The translations under genes and the position numbers were made by a program. From Marinomonas rhizomae (lineage in GTDB: Bacteria > Pseudomonadota > Gammaproteobacteria > Pseudomonadales > Marinomonadaceae), in the NCBI RefSeq assembly GCF_024397855.1, contig NZ_CP073343.1, forward strand, positions 2,604,001 to 2,668,000: 64,000 nucleotides of DNA. Reading direction: 5' to 3'. This document shows, one piece after another, positions 34,060 through 43,221 of this stretch. Below the pieces are notes generated by a model. That model saw nothing but the letters and a program-made list of their open reading frames with translations, did not search any database and was not told the origin of the DNA. Positions within the stretch are counted from its first letter, which is position 1, and each line of letters begins with the position of its first letter.

Positions 34060-34425
34060 TTATGTAAATAAAAAAACACACTTGGACTTCCCAGTATCTC
34101 CAGTTGACACTTTTACGGTGACATACTCTTTTAAAAGCTCAACCTGATTTTTTCCTAGAAACTGTATATCTATCACAGCTTGCTTGAACCTATTACCTTC
34201 CTCTTTGTCAAGATTAGGTTTTGGTGTTAACTCTAGAGATCTATAAACGTCTATTAAATATTTAGCTCGTAAATTCCTTCTTTCTTGCTCCAGCATAGAC
34301 TCCTGACTTCTTTTGGAAGAGAAAATGTCTCGCGAAATAGTGAGCCGATGAACGACGAGCCAGCCAACGAGAGCAACAATGACTGTAGCTATATCTTTTA
34401 ATGAAAGTCCATATCCAATACTCAT
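34060..34425 (-). CDS. Small membrane-anchored hypothetical protein
   Basis: A 121-residue protein with one N-terminal transmembrane segment (about residues 10-27, IATVIVALVGWLVVH) and a charged helical tail (SQESMLEQERRNLRAKYLID). AGGAAG precedes the ATG at 34425. It could be an inner-membrane accessory protein. No family recognised. It is transcribed toward the secreted protein gene 71 bases away. Confidence 0.55.
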   Translation of the reverse strand: MSIGYGLSLKDIATVIVALVGWLVVHRLTISRDIFSSKRSQESMLEQERRNLRAKYLIDVYRSLELTPKPNLDKEEGNRFKQAVIDIQFLGKNQVELLKEYVTVKVSTGDTGKSKCVFLFT

Positions 34426-34799
34426 TGTACTTCCTAAAACCCGAATTTTCGGCTGGTTTGAAGCGCAACAGGAAACCAGTCCGACAATATGAGCTTGTTA
34501 TGTTTTGAATGCACACGAATCATTGCCCTGAGATAAATCGCAAAGCCCTTTAACCATGCCATAGAGTCTCGCTACCGCACTAGTTATAGCCCGATGTTCT
34601 AGATTCTGAGCATTGGCAATCGTCGCCTTGATAAGACTCCCACGTTAAATACTGATCTTTATCATACAAAACCACCTTCTCCAGAGATAGTACTTATATG
34701 GAATTCATCTTTTATCGTTTCTTTAAGGGCTAATTCACTACTAAAAGGCTGGTTATTAGGTTGTTAGGTGTCTAGTAAAGTCTGGGAAGTCCAGAGATA

Positions 34800-34838
34800 G
34801 AATTTCAACTAACTTACAGCTCTGGTTAGTTGAAATTC
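34800..34838. repeat. Perfect 14-bp inverted repeat
   Basis: GAATTTCAACTAAC (34800-34813) and GTTAGTTGAAATTC (34825-34838) with an 11-base loop. It is AT-rich, not next to any gene end, and could be a terminator or a mobile-element end. Confidence 0.6.
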
Positions 34839-35322
34839 GAGTAGGCCTTTTTCAAAGACCACAAACTGAGCGACTAATAGAGCAAAAACGCCGACGGGAG
34901 CATGAAGAGCTCCGACGAAGGCAGGGACAATTAGTACTATGAAATTATTCCGGACAGTAGTGCGCCTTCGCGGGAATGACGTGTTTTGTGTTAGGTTTGG
35001 CTCTCTCACTACTAACCTTGAGTTAACCCGAACAAGTTAATTCGACGCGACGAAGTTGCGCGACTTTATGGAGTTTCAGAGTCATTAACAGAAAGTCTCT
35101 CTCGAGCAGAAAGGCCTATCTATGCCTTACGATAAAAGTCGTGTTGCTAAACGCTACCTTAAACAAAGTGAATGAGACATTTGGGCGATAGCCCGATAAA
35201 GAGACCTTTTGGTTACTTTTGTGGCTCTGGACAAAAGTTACACGCTCAGCAGAGCGGAAAAAAGGTCGGGAATACAAAGCATTTGAATGGAACCCAAAGA
35301 AGAAAGGTTGTCGTATAAAAAA

Positions 35323-35355
35323 GGCCCCATTATCCTGAGAAGAAAAAATGGGGCC
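35323..35355 (-). terminator. Terminator of the 86-residue protein gene
   Basis: GGCCCCATT at 35323-35331 pairs with AATGGGGCC at 35347-35355, with a T-run following on the minus strand (A6 at 35317-35322). Confidence 0.75.
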
Positions 35356-35376
35356 AAGGTAGTCGTAGATCTATGG

Positions 35377-35637
35377 TTAATGACGAGTCTGTTCTGGGTC
35401 GTTCGTTTCAAGCATTCGTTTACGATGTTCGACAAATTCGTCGCTTAGCATGTAGTCGCCCTGCTCGGTGTGAGCCAGTGCGCCGCGGTTAACGAGTGCG
35501 TCTAAGGTTTTTGGCAATACCTTTTGACGTCGTTCGCCTTTGATAAAATAAAATTGTTCGCCCAATTGAATCAATTTAAAACCAGATTCTAGATACCCAA
35601 CACATAAGTTTTGAGTTGGCGTTAACTTGAGTTTCAT
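35377..35637 (-). CDS. Small hypothetical protein
   Basis: An 86-residue soluble protein, rather basic, with GAGGTGA ahead of its ATG and its own terminator, so it is probably real. The middle region (KLIQLGEQFYFIKGERRQKV and LPKTLDALVNRGALAHTEQG) looks like a small winged-helix or DNA/RNA-binding fold, but this is a guess. It stands alone between the accessory stretch and purU. Confidence 0.6.
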   Translation of the reverse strand: MKLKLTPTQNLCVGYLESGFKLIQLGEQFYFIKGERRQKVLPKTLDALVNRGALAHTEQGDYMLSDEFVEHRKRMLETNDPEQTRH

Positions 35638-35831
35638 TGTTCACCTCACATTGCCTGCCGTCTCTTAAATGTAAATCAATTGATCATTTATCGTTCATCT
35701 TAACTATAGACTATAGACACTTTTTTCAAGAAGGGTAATTTTCTACCTCTAACATTACAAAAAGATAAAAAAAGAAACCTTTCTCCTTTCCACCAGCTTA
35801 GTCACTGCTCAACGTTCGCAAAAAGCCAAAA

Positions 35832-35860
35832 AAAAGGGAAGGCATCAAGCCTTCCCTTTT
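35832..35860 (-). terminator. Terminator of purU
   Basis: AAAAGGGAAGGC-atcaa-GCCTTCCCTTTT, a 12-bp perfect stem, 20 bases after the purU stop. A-rich on the left gives the minus-strand T-run. Confidence 0.85.
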
Positions 35861-35882
35861 CGCAAACCTTGCAGTGATTACT

Positions 35883-36743
35883 TTATTCAGCAAACACAAC
35901 GGTTTTATTACCATGTACAAGAACGCGATCTTCCAAGTGGTAACGAAGTCCCCGTGACAATACGAGTTTTTCGATGTCTTTACCAAGGCGAACCATGTCT
36001 TCTGCCGCGTGGCTGTGCCGAACACGAATCACGTCTTGTTCAATAATCGGGCCTGCGTCTAGGTCGGCCGTGACGTAGTGGCATGTGGCACCAATCAATT
36101 TCACACCTCGAACCGCGGCTTGGTGGTAAGGCTTAGCACCGATGAAAGACGGCAAGAAGCTGTGGTGGATATTGATCACCTTGTGACGGTATTTCTCGCA
36201 CAAGTATTCTGGGAAGATCTGCATGTAGCGCGCTAGCACAATGGTGTCAGCACCAGACTGATCAATGCAGGCTTCAATTTCTTGGAAGGCAGGCATTTTA
36301 TCTTCTTTTGGCACAGGAATGCAGAAATACGGAATCTTGTACCATTCAACCATAGAACGAAGGTTTTCATGGTTTGCAATCACGCCAACGATTTCGCAGT
36401 TTAATTCGCCTGTATGCCAGCGATGCATGATGTCATTTAGGCAATGAGATTCTTTGGTGGCCAGCAAGATAACTTTAGGACGATCTTCACTGTCTTTTAC
36501 ATACCAACGCATGTTGTACTCTTCTGCGATTGGCGCGAATTCTTGACGAAAGGTTTCTACGTCAATATCTAAGCTTTCTGCATCAATGTCGTGACGCATG
36601 AAAAACCATTTTTGCTCTAAATCTGTGTGGTGACTCGCTTCGATGATAGAGCCTTGGCGATCATTCAAAAACTGACTGACGGCCGCTACAATCCCCACTC
36701 TGTCGGGACAACTAATCACAAGTCGAAATGTTTTCTTTCTCAT
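35883..36743 (-). CDS. purU: Formyltetrahydrofolate deformylase
   Basis: Hydrolyses 10-formyl-tetrahydrofolate to formate and tetrahydrofolate, balancing the one-carbon pool and feeding PurT. From the ATG at 36743 it is 286 residues. An N-terminal ACT domain (FRLVISCPDRVGIVAAVSQFL) is followed by the formyltransferase-like domain with NIHHSFLPSFIGAKPY (catalytic histidine) and GATCHYVTADLDAGPII (catalytic aspartate). A longer frame begins at a TTG at 36782 and lacks the family start. Single transcription unit with its own terminator. Confidence 0.95.
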   Translation of the reverse strand: MRKKTFRLVISCPDRVGIVAAVSQFLNDRQGSIIEASHHTDLEQKWFFMRHDIDAESLDIDVETFRQEFAPIAEEYNMRWYVKDSEDRPKVILLATKESHCLNDIMHRWHTGELNCEIVGVIANHENLRSMVEWYKIPYFCIPVPKEDKMPAFQEIEACIDQSGADTIVLARYMQIFPEYLCEKYRHKVINIHHSFLPSFIGAKPYHQAAVRGVKLIGATCHYVTADLDAGPIIEQDVIRVRHSHAAEDMVRLGKDIEKLVLSRGLRYHLEDRVLVHGNKTVVFAE

Positions 36744-36850
36744 AGTAAAACTTATAAACCTTAAAAAACTCTTAAAAGTCAAAAAGGCTAAACAAGCTGC
36801 TTAGCCTTAATAAAACGTCAGCGAATTATACTATACCCACGTGATTATGC

Positions 36851-39016
36851 TTACTTATTCTTAATGATGTAGCACTGGTGGATTTTGTCATTACGATCAA
36901 AATCTGGGTCTAGCGTTTCGCGAGTGATGTTTTTCACGTTGTATTCTTGCTCTAACGATTCGTCCAATACAAAACGACGATAGTTATTAGAGAAGATAAG
37001 TTCGCCACCTCTCGCCAATCTCGCCATTGCTAAACGCACAAGCTCACCATGATCCCGTTGAATATCTAACACGTCCGCCATTTTTTTCGAGTTCGAAAAC
37101 GTTGGTGGGTCCATGAAGATCAAATCGAATTTATCGTGGCTTTGTTTTAGCCATTCGATGCAATCTGCACGTTCTACCTGGTGGTGACGATCTGAAAATT
37201 CATTTAGCTCGATATTACGACGCGCCCATTCAGTGTAGGTGTTCGACATATCAACACTCAATGAACTGCGCGCGCCACCTTGCCCAGCATGAATCGACGC
37301 GGTTGCGGTGTAACAGAACAAGTTTAAGAAACGTACACCATTGGCTTTATCTTGAATCAATTTACGCACTGGACGGTGATCAAGGAACAAACCAGTGTCC
37401 AAGTAATCTTTTAGATTAACAATGAAGTCACAGCCGTATTCTTCTACGATCATTTCGTGTTTCGTCTGATCTATTTTCTCGTATTGTTCTTTGCCAGTCT
37501 GTCTTTGGCGTTTTTTCAAGATCACATTGGCTTCTGAAATATTCAACGCCGTTGGAATAGCAGACATCACTTCAAACAAACGCTGCTTGGCTTTTTCTGG
37601 GTCAACACTCTTAGGCGCTTGGTATTCTTGCACATGTGCCCAATCACCATAAACATCGATAGCAACCGCATATTCAGGCATGTCGGCATCGTAAACGCGG
37701 TAACATTGGATCTTGTTCTTCTCGACCCATTTTCTCAGTTTCTTAGCGTTCTTTTGCAGGCGATTAGCAAACATTTGTGCGCCTGGAGTCATCACCGATT
37801 GTGCAACGACGTCTTCTTTGATGCTGCCAGCCAGCAAAGGAAAACGGTAAGCGCGACATTCAATGCCACCGTTGATAACACGGGTACTTTTTTCTGGTCG
37901 TACAGGAATTTGACGAGCTAGGTGATCGTTGCTGGTCAGCATCATAAACTGCCAACCGCGCACATGTGTAACGACCCATTCACCTAGTTGACGATATAAT
38001 GCGATCAAGGCCATTTCATCACCAATACGCTCACCATAAGGTGGGTTGGTGATCACTAAGCCCGGTACGTCTGGCGTGATGTCAAACTCATGTTCTTGGA
38101 ACGAGGTCATGGAGACATCAATCACATCGGTTAAACCTGCACGTTTGATATTTTCTCGCGCAGCGGCAATGGCTTTTTGCTCTCGATCCGTACCTTGGAA
38201 ACGAATGCCCAAAGTTGCTGGGTCTTTTTTACGATTCTTGGCGAAGTCCATTAGCTGTTGCCACATACGGTGATCGTGCTGTTTCCAGCCTTTGAAGCCC
38301 CAATATTGGCGACGTAAACCAGGTGCAATATCCAAAGACATCAAAGCGGCTTCAACAAGAAACGTACCAGAGCCACACATAGGATCGATCAATTGCGTTA
38401 AACCGCAATCGGTTCCCCAGCCTGCGCGCAGCAAAAGACCTGCTGCTAAGTTTTCTTTAAGTGGTGCCATGCCGCCATGTTGACGGTAGCCACGGCGATG
38501 CATACTTTCGCCGGATAAATCGATGCTGACTGTCACAACGTCACGTTTTATACGCAAAGCAATGCGGACTTCTGGCTGTTCTTTTTCAACGTTAGGACGT
38601 TCGCCAGACAAGGCAATAAAGTAATCAGCAATCGCGTCTTTGGCACGAACCGCACCAAACTGTGTATTGCGAATATGGTGATTGGTACCGTGGCAATCAA
38701 TCGCCATGGTGTTGGTCGACTTCAAGTGGTCGGACCATTGAATCGCTTTCACACCATCGTATAAGTCGTCGGCCGATTCCATTTTGAAATTGGCAATCGG
38801 CAACATAACACGAGTGGCAACGCGTGACCAAAGACAGGCTTTGTACATGCCTTCTAGGTCTGTGGTCAGCTTAACCTGCGCTTCACCCAATCGAGTTTGC
38901 GTCAGGCCTTCGCCATGCAACTCTTTTTCCAAGACATTTTCCAATCCAAGAGGACAGGTTATTTCTAATGCGTAAACCTGACTTGCTGAATCAGTTGTCT
39001 GTAATATCGTGCTCAT
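36851..39016 (-). CDS. rlmL: Bifunctional 23S rRNA m2G2445 / m7G2069 methyltransferase
   Basis: A 721-residue fusion enzyme (RlmKL). The N-terminal THUMP domain is followed by the m2G2445 methyltransferase, with DPMCGSGTF at 211-219 and NPPYGER at 324-330. The C-terminal m7G2069 methyltransferase (RlmK) carries LFCYTATASIHAGQGG and MDPPTFSNSKKM. Length and domain order match the E. coli protein, so the fusion is intact. It acts on 23S rRNA in domain V during 50S assembly. Confidence 0.97.
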   Translation of the reverse strand: MSTILQTTDSASQVYALEITCPLGLENVLEKELHGEGLTQTRLGEAQVKLTTDLEGMYKACLWSRVATRVMLPIANFKMESADDLYDGVKAIQWSDHLKSTNTMAIDCHGTNHHIRNTQFGAVRAKDAIADYFIALSGERPNVEKEQPEVRIALRIKRDVVTVSIDLSGESMHRRGYRQHGGMAPLKENLAAGLLLRAGWGTDCGLTQLIDPMCGSGTFLVEAALMSLDIAPGLRRQYWGFKGWKQHDHRMWQQLMDFAKNRKKDPATLGIRFQGTDREQKAIAAARENIKRAGLTDVIDVSMTSFQEHEFDITPDVPGLVITNPPYGERIGDEMALIALYRQLGEWVVTHVRGWQFMMLTSNDHLARQIPVRPEKSTRVINGGIECRAYRFPLLAGSIKEDVVAQSVMTPGAQMFANRLQKNAKKLRKWVEKNKIQCYRVYDADMPEYAVAIDVYGDWAHVQEYQAPKSVDPEKAKQRLFEVMSAIPTALNISEANVILKKRQRQTGKEQYEKIDQTKHEMIVEEYGCDFIVNLKDYLDTGLFLDHRPVRKLIQDKANGVRFLNLFCYTATASIHAGQGGARSSLSVDMSNTYTEWARRNIELNEFSDRHHQVERADCIEWLKQSHDKFDLIFMDPPTFSNSKKMADVLDIQRDHGELVRLAMARLARGGELIFSNNYRRFVLDESLEQEYNVKNITRETLDPDFDRNDKIHQCYIIKNK

Positions 39017-39061
39017 TTATAAAATACTTTTTTAAATTTCAATGAATGTTTCGAAACGCAT

Positions 39062-39095
39062 AAAGAGGGCGGGATTGTGTCCCGCCCTCTTTTTT
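39062..39095 (-). terminator. Bidirectional terminator between pyrD and rlmL
   Basis: AAAGAGGGCGGGA-ttgtg-TCCCGCCCTCTTT followed by T/A runs on both sides. It lies beyond the pyrD stop and before the rlmL start, so it separates two genes on the same strand. Confidence 0.85.
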
Positions 39096-39139
39096 AAACA
39101 AGGCACAAAATACGCTGCACCTTGTTGTCAATTCGATCT

Positions 39140-40180
39140 TTAGATGCCGAGATCACGCTCTCGGTAATAAGCATCTGTGCTTGCTATGGCTTCCTTAACC
39201 AACTCTGGACCTTGATAAATAAAGCCCGAATAAATTTGTACTAAACGCGCACCCGCTTGCAGTTTTTCTACTGCATCAGCGCCACTTGAAATACCGCCCA
39301 CACCAATAATTGGCAAGGTATCTTTCAAGTGTTCAGCCAACACTCTAACAACATGTGTCGATGCGTCGCGAACTGGCGCACCACTTAAGCCGCCCGCTTC
39401 TTTTTCAAATTGATGTCCTAAAACCGCTTCGCGAGACAAGGTAGTGTTGGTGGCAATGATACCATCAACGCCCTGCTCAACCAGTGTATCCGCAACCATT
39501 TTAATTTCATCATCGGTCATATCTGGCGCAATTTTCACCGCCAATGGAACACGCTTACCGTGTTCCGCTTCGTAACGGTCACGCGCTGCAGACAATGGCG
39601 CAATCAATTGCGCTAAGCTTTCACCAAATTGCAGGCTACGAAGACCTGGTGTATTTGGCGAACTGATGTTTGCTGTAATGTAATCGGCGAATGGAATAAC
39701 AGATTCCAAGCACGCTAAATAATCCGCTGCCGCGTCTTCTACTGATGTGGTTAGGTTTTTACCAATATTAACACCTAACACACCGGGATAGCGGTGAGAT
39801 TTAATGCGCGAAACCAAATGTTCCACACCTTTGTTATTAAAGCCCATACGGTTAATAATGGCTTCATGTTCAGGCAAACGGAATAAACGTGGTTTGGGGT
39901 TACCCGCTTGCCCTTTCGGTGTAACGGTTCCTACTTCGACAAAACCAAACCCTAGCGCGCCCAAGGCTTCAAACGCATCGGCGTTTTTATCTAGACCCGC
40001 CGCTAAACCAACCGCATTAGGGAAACGCAATCCCATCACATCAACCGGTTTAGTTGACGGCAACCCACCCAGAAATTTGTTCAATCCCAATCGGCTGCTT
40101 GCTGCAAGAAGGTCCAATGACAATTCATGGGACACTTCAGGGTCCAATTTAAAAAGTAACGAGCGAGCAAGTTGGTACAT
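39140..40180 (-). CDS. pyrD: Dihydroorotate dehydrogenase (quinone), class 2
   Basis: Fourth step of pyrimidine synthesis: oxidises dihydroorotate to orotate with quinone as acceptor, at the inner membrane. The 346 residues begin with the amphipathic N-terminal extension typical of class 2 ([18 protein letters not shown]). [44 protein letters not shown] (catalytic serine) and [19 protein letters not shown] are family signatures. Its own terminator follows. Confidence 0.97.
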   Translation of the reverse strand: MYQLARSLLFKLDPEVSHELSLDLLAASSRLGLNKFLGGLPSTKPVDVMGLRFPNAVGLAAGLDKNADAFEALGALGFGFVEVGTVTPKGQAGNPKPRLFRLPEHEAIINRMGFNNKGVEHLVSRIKSHRYPGVLGVNIGKNLTTSVEDAAADYLACLESVIPFADYITANISSPNTPGLRSLQFGESLAQLIAPLSAARDRYEAEHGKRVPLAVKIAPDMTDDEIKMVADTLVEQGVDGIIATNTTLSREAVLGHQFEKEAGGLSGAPVRDASTHVVRVLAEHLKDTLPIIGVGGISSGADAVEKLQAGARLVQIYSGFIYQGPELVKEAIASTDAYYRERDLGI

Positions 40181-40295
40181 TGTTAGGGCTCCTAGGCGGT
40201 TAAAATCAGATAAATACCTTATTCTGATCTGTGCGGTCTAATTTATTTGGTCTTCTAGTTCGTGCTATCTAACTTTTAGCCTATCTAATTTTAGA

Positions 40296-40517
40296 CTAAC
40301 TAACTTTAGTGACGGCAATCAGCTTATTCATGTCATCAAATTCTACTTCAAAAAAACCGTAAATGCCTTGATGTGTCACAAAACGCTGAAATGCCGACAA
40401 AGGCAATTGGACTTTACGTCCATCTAAACTGCTCGCGACTAGGTTTTTAGCCGACCCTGCATACATAGCCTCATATTTAAATGCGGGCAACGCCACATTT
40501 AATACAATTTTTGCCAT
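40296..40517 (-). CDS. DUF2835 family protein
   Basis: A 73-residue small protein beginning with hydrophobic strand sequence and ending with ELEFDDMNKLIAVTKVS-like pattern (FEVEFDDMNKLIAV). I recognise the DUF2835 family (also the YSAGAKNLVASSLDGRKVQLP region, here YAGSAKNLVASSLDGRKVQLP). Function unknown. Widely placed near pyrD in gammaproteobacteria. Confidence 0.8.
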   Translation of the reverse strand: MAKIVLNVALPAFKYEAMYAGSAKNLVASSLDGRKVQLPLSAFQRFVTHQGIYGFFEVEFDDMNKLIAVTKVS

Positions 40518-40601
40518 TTTTTCGTCCTGTACTTACGTTACCCTTACAGAGATCACCCTGTGCGTAAAGATTTGAATCCGATAAGATGAAGGCTATTATA
40601 T

Positions 40602-40742
40602 GGAGACCTTTGCACGAAGTCACGAGCGAAGCCAAGGCGAGACAAAAACAGACGAAAAAGCGTTGTTTATAGCTTATAAATGAGCACTTTGAGTCTGTTT
40701 TTAACAAAGTATTGGCGAGCACATTCGTTTTGCAAGGCTTTC
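40602..40742. repeat. MITE-like imperfect palindrome, about 140 bp
   Basis: The ends resemble each other in inverted orientation (GACCTTTGCA-CGAA on the left; GCCTTGCAAAACGAA on the right, reversed). Internal arms AAAAACAGAC (40644-40653) and GTCTGTTTTT (40693-40702) flank a TTTATAGCTTATAAA centre. No coding potential. It lies upstream of the MoxR/Bat operon and may be a dispersed repeat or a mobile-element remnant. Confidence 0.5.
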
Positions 40743-40791
40743 ATTTTGTGTTGACACTTTTATTGACAAAAGTATAAGGAACCTAGGTTCG

Positions 40792-41760
40792 ATGGTAACT
40801 GTAATTGAGCAATTAAAAGATCACCTAAACCATGCCGTTGTTGGCCAACCAGATTTAACTCACGAATTACTTGTCGCTTTAATCGCTAATGGCCATGTGC
40901 TTTTAGAAGGGCCACCGGGCATCGCAAAAACCACGGCAGCAAAAGCGCTGGCTAGCGCTATCGATAGCCGCTTCCAACGTATTCAATTTACACCCGATTT
41001 ATTGCCTGGCGATGTCACCGGCTCCGATATTTATCAGCAAGAAACGGCCAAATTTAGTTTTATCCCCGGCCCGATCATGAACGACATCGTGCTTGCCGAC
41101 GAAATCAACCGTGCGCCAGCAAAGGTACAATCTGCATTACTCGAAGCTATGGGTGAGAGACAAGTTACCGTGGGTAATCACAGCTACCCTTTGTCTGAGC
41201 TGTTCTTTGTTATTGCCACGCAAAACCCAATCGAACAAGAAGGCACTTATCCTTTACCTGAAGCCCAGCTTGATCGATTTATGATGAAAATAAATCTCGG
41301 TTACCCAAGTGCCGCTAGCGAGTTGGATGTCCTCAGATTAGTACGTCAGCAAGACCTACACAAAACCTCATCAAGCAAGCCTCAACCAGTTTGCAAACCC
41401 CATGACATTCTTGAACTTCAACATAAAGCGCTGTCTTTATATATGTCTGAAAGTGTCGAGCAATACATAGTACAGCTCGTGATGGCAACCCGCCAACCCG
41501 AGCATTATTTGGGCGAAGCAGGTAAAGGAACCAATCTTATTGAATTTGGCGCCAGCCCTCGCGGCACCTTGGCCCTTGACCGTTGTGCTCGTGCTAATGC
41601 TTTATTAAATGGCAGAGATTTTGTGACGCCTGATGATGTTCGTCAGATTGCCTTACCTGTGTTGCGTCATCGCATCATCACTACGTTTGAAGCTCAAGCG
41701 GCTGGATTATCTGTAGACGATCTCTTGAAGCGATTAATTAGTCACGTTCCAGCGCTGTAA
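40792..41760 (+). CDS. MoxR-family AAA ATPase
   Basis: A 322-residue ATPase that acts as a chaperone for assembling metal- or cofactor-containing protein complexes. Walker A is GPPGIAKTT (40-48), Walker B VLADEINR, followed by sensor ATQNPIEQEGTYPLPEAQ and a C-terminal lid (SPRGTLALDRCARANAL). It is the first gene of a co-directional group with DUF58 and von Willebrand A domain genes, the standard MoxR/Bat operon. Confidence 0.94.
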   Translation: MVTVIEQLKDHLNHAVVGQPDLTHELLVALIANGHVLLEGPPGIAKTTAAKALASAIDSRFQRIQFTPDLLPGDVTGSDIYQQETAKFSFIPGPIMNDIVLADEINRAPAKVQSALLEAMGERQVTVGNHSYPLSELFFVIATQNPIEQEGTYPLPEAQLDRFMMKINLGYPSAASELDVLRLVRQQDLHKTSSSKPQPVCKPHDILELQHKALSLYMSESVEQYIVQLVMATRQPEHYLGEAGKGTNLIEFGASPRGTLALDRCARANALLNGRDFVTPDDVRQIALPVLRHRIITTFEAQAAGLSVDDLLKRLISHVPAL

Positions 41761-41791
41761 TTCTAAAATCGTAATATAAGGCAGTAGTACG

Positions 41792-42718
41792 ATGAGCCCA
41801 TTATTATCACCTGAATCTCCTGAGCTAGATGACGGCCATTTCGCCCTACTGGCGAGTTATGCTAAGCATTTAGGTCGCGCACCAAAAGCCATTCGTTTTG
41901 CGACCAATGCTGGAGAGCGCCGTTCACGTCAAAAAGGCCATGGCATGGAAATGCTCGAACTTCGGGCTTATCAGGCCAGCGACGATTTGCGCCACATCGA
42001 TTGGCGAGTGACGGCACGAACAGGTCAAGCTCATACTCGACTTTATGCGCAAGAAAATGACCATCAACGCCTCTTGTTGCTGGATCTGTCTAGCAGCGCT
42101 TACTTTGGAACTCGTCATACCTTTATTGCTACGCGCTTTCTTCAACTCGCGGGGATTATTGCATGGCGCTCCAAACAACAAGGCGACACCTTGTCTTATC
42201 GAGTCACTTACGGCAACCAAGACCACGCCAGCAACAAAACGAACACATTGCCGGCGCTACTAAACTATTTAAAAGACGCGTCTAAGATAGAAAATCGAGC
42301 CAATAGCCATAAAACCACCAGCATTTGGTCAAACACTTTACTCACCAATAAATCCCACAATAAAGACGTGATCATCCTGACAGACAAACAAAGCTGGAAT
42401 GATGACGAAGAAAGCGCGCTGATGAAGCTGGCAGAGCACAACTCTGTCCATTGGATACAGATCATTGATAGCAATACGTTTAACTTGCCTGCTGGCCATT
42501 ATCAAATAGTCGACAGTCAGATGGCCAACAATAACGGTATTAAGCCCATAACCATTGGCAAAAACAGCATGCAACAAGCGAAAGACGATTTCTTCACCCA
42601 AAACACACTAATGCGCAAAAAACTGGCTTCCTTTGGTATTCGCCATCAAATCTTTGATATTACCGAGTCACCAGAAAAAATCGCTCGCTACTTACTTTCT
42701 CAAGGAGCATTACACTGA
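41792..42718 (+). CDS. DUF58 domain protein
   Basis: A 308-residue partner of MoxR ATPases. The DUF58 core includes LRAYQASDDLRHIDWRVTAR and LYAQENDHQRLLLLD, then a VWA-like fold (LLLDLSSSAYFG). No signal peptide. It ends where the next gene begins (TGATG-type overlap, stop at 42716-42718). Likely cytosolic or membrane-peripheral scaffold in the Bat complex. Confidence 0.9.
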   Translation: MSPLLSPESPELDDGHFALLASYAKHLGRAPKAIRFATNAGERRSRQKGHGMEMLELRAYQASDDLRHIDWRVTARTGQAHTRLYAQENDHQRLLLLDLSSSAYFGTRHTFIATRFLQLAGIIAWRSKQQGDTLSYRVTYGNQDHASNKTNTLPALLNYLKDASKIENRANSHKTTSIWSNTLLTNKSHNKDVIILTDKQSWNDDEESALMKLAEHNSVHWIQIIDSNTFNLPAGHYQIVDSQMANNNGIKPITIGKNSMQQAKDDFFTQNTLMRKKLASFGIRHQIFDITESPEKIARYLLSQGALH

Positions 42719-43221
42719 TGCCTGCTGCTCAAGCTCCTCTACAAGCACAAGCTTCACAACAAGCGATAAACTTACCCCACAAAGCTTACATGCTGCCAGA
42801 ATCTGTTCCTATGTGGCCGCCAGTATGGTGGACTTGGCTTATTGTTGCGGCTGTTGTTCTATTCATAATAGCTTTGCTTATCTTATGGTATCGACGCTAT
42901 AAAAAGCGTGCTTATCGCCGAGAAGCTTTATCAAACATCACCAATTCATCGAAGGATCTGGCCGATAAAGACTGCATTTTACTTTGCCACGAGATGGTCC
43001 GTCGCTGCCTGATTAGTGAGGGCAAAACAGAAACTGCCGCTTTACCTAGCAAAACCTTGTTTGAAACCTTAGACAATCAAATGCCTGTAAAACGAAAATT
43101 CACCTCTCTTGGCAACGATTTTATTGATGGCCCTTACAGAAACCAGATTGAGCTAACCACAGAACAACGCAGCGCGATGATAAAAAATACCAGTTACTGG
43201 ATAAGGAAACACCATGCTTGA
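42718..43221 (+). CDS. DUF4381 domain protein (Bat operon)
   Basis: A 167-residue protein with one central transmembrane segment (WWTWLIVAAVVLFIIALLIL, about residues 39-58) and a basic cytosolic tail (RRYKKRAYRREAL). It fits the DUF4381 family found between DUF58 and VWA genes in Bat operons. It overlaps the DUF58 stop and overlaps the next gene by eight bases. Confidence 0.85.
   Translation: MPAAQAPLQAQASQQAINLPHKAYMLPESVPMWPPVWWTWLIVAAVVLFIIALLILWYRRYKKRAYRREALSNITNSSKDLADKDCILLCHEMVRRCLISEGKTETAALPSKTLFETLDNQMPVKRKFTSLGNDFIDGPYRNQIELTTEQRSAMIKNTSYWIRKHHA

Larger units (their letters stand above)
34426..35376. other. About 950 bases without a credible gene, rich in hairpins
   Basis: Small frames in this stretch have no ribosome-binding site or recognisable product. 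Visible structures: CTGGTTT/AAACCAG (34453-34479), TCTGG-gaagt-CCAGA (34781-34795), a perfect 14-bp stem at 34800-34838, and a segment around 35120-35260 whose translated reading resembles a dispersed bacterial repeat. The stretch looks like accumulated mobile or decayed sequence. Confidence 0.5.

Noticed and set aside
34440..34510. Possible integron attC-like site near CTTGTTATG
   Set aside because: The paired core sites and the usual imperfect fold could not be matched, and no integrase is present.
34809..35009. 66-residue minus-strand frame containing FPRRR
   Set aside because: Resembles translated dispersed repeats; no ribosome-binding site.
39804..40241. 145-residue plus-strand frame
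   Set aside because: Antisense to pyrD, which is fully conserved in its own frame.
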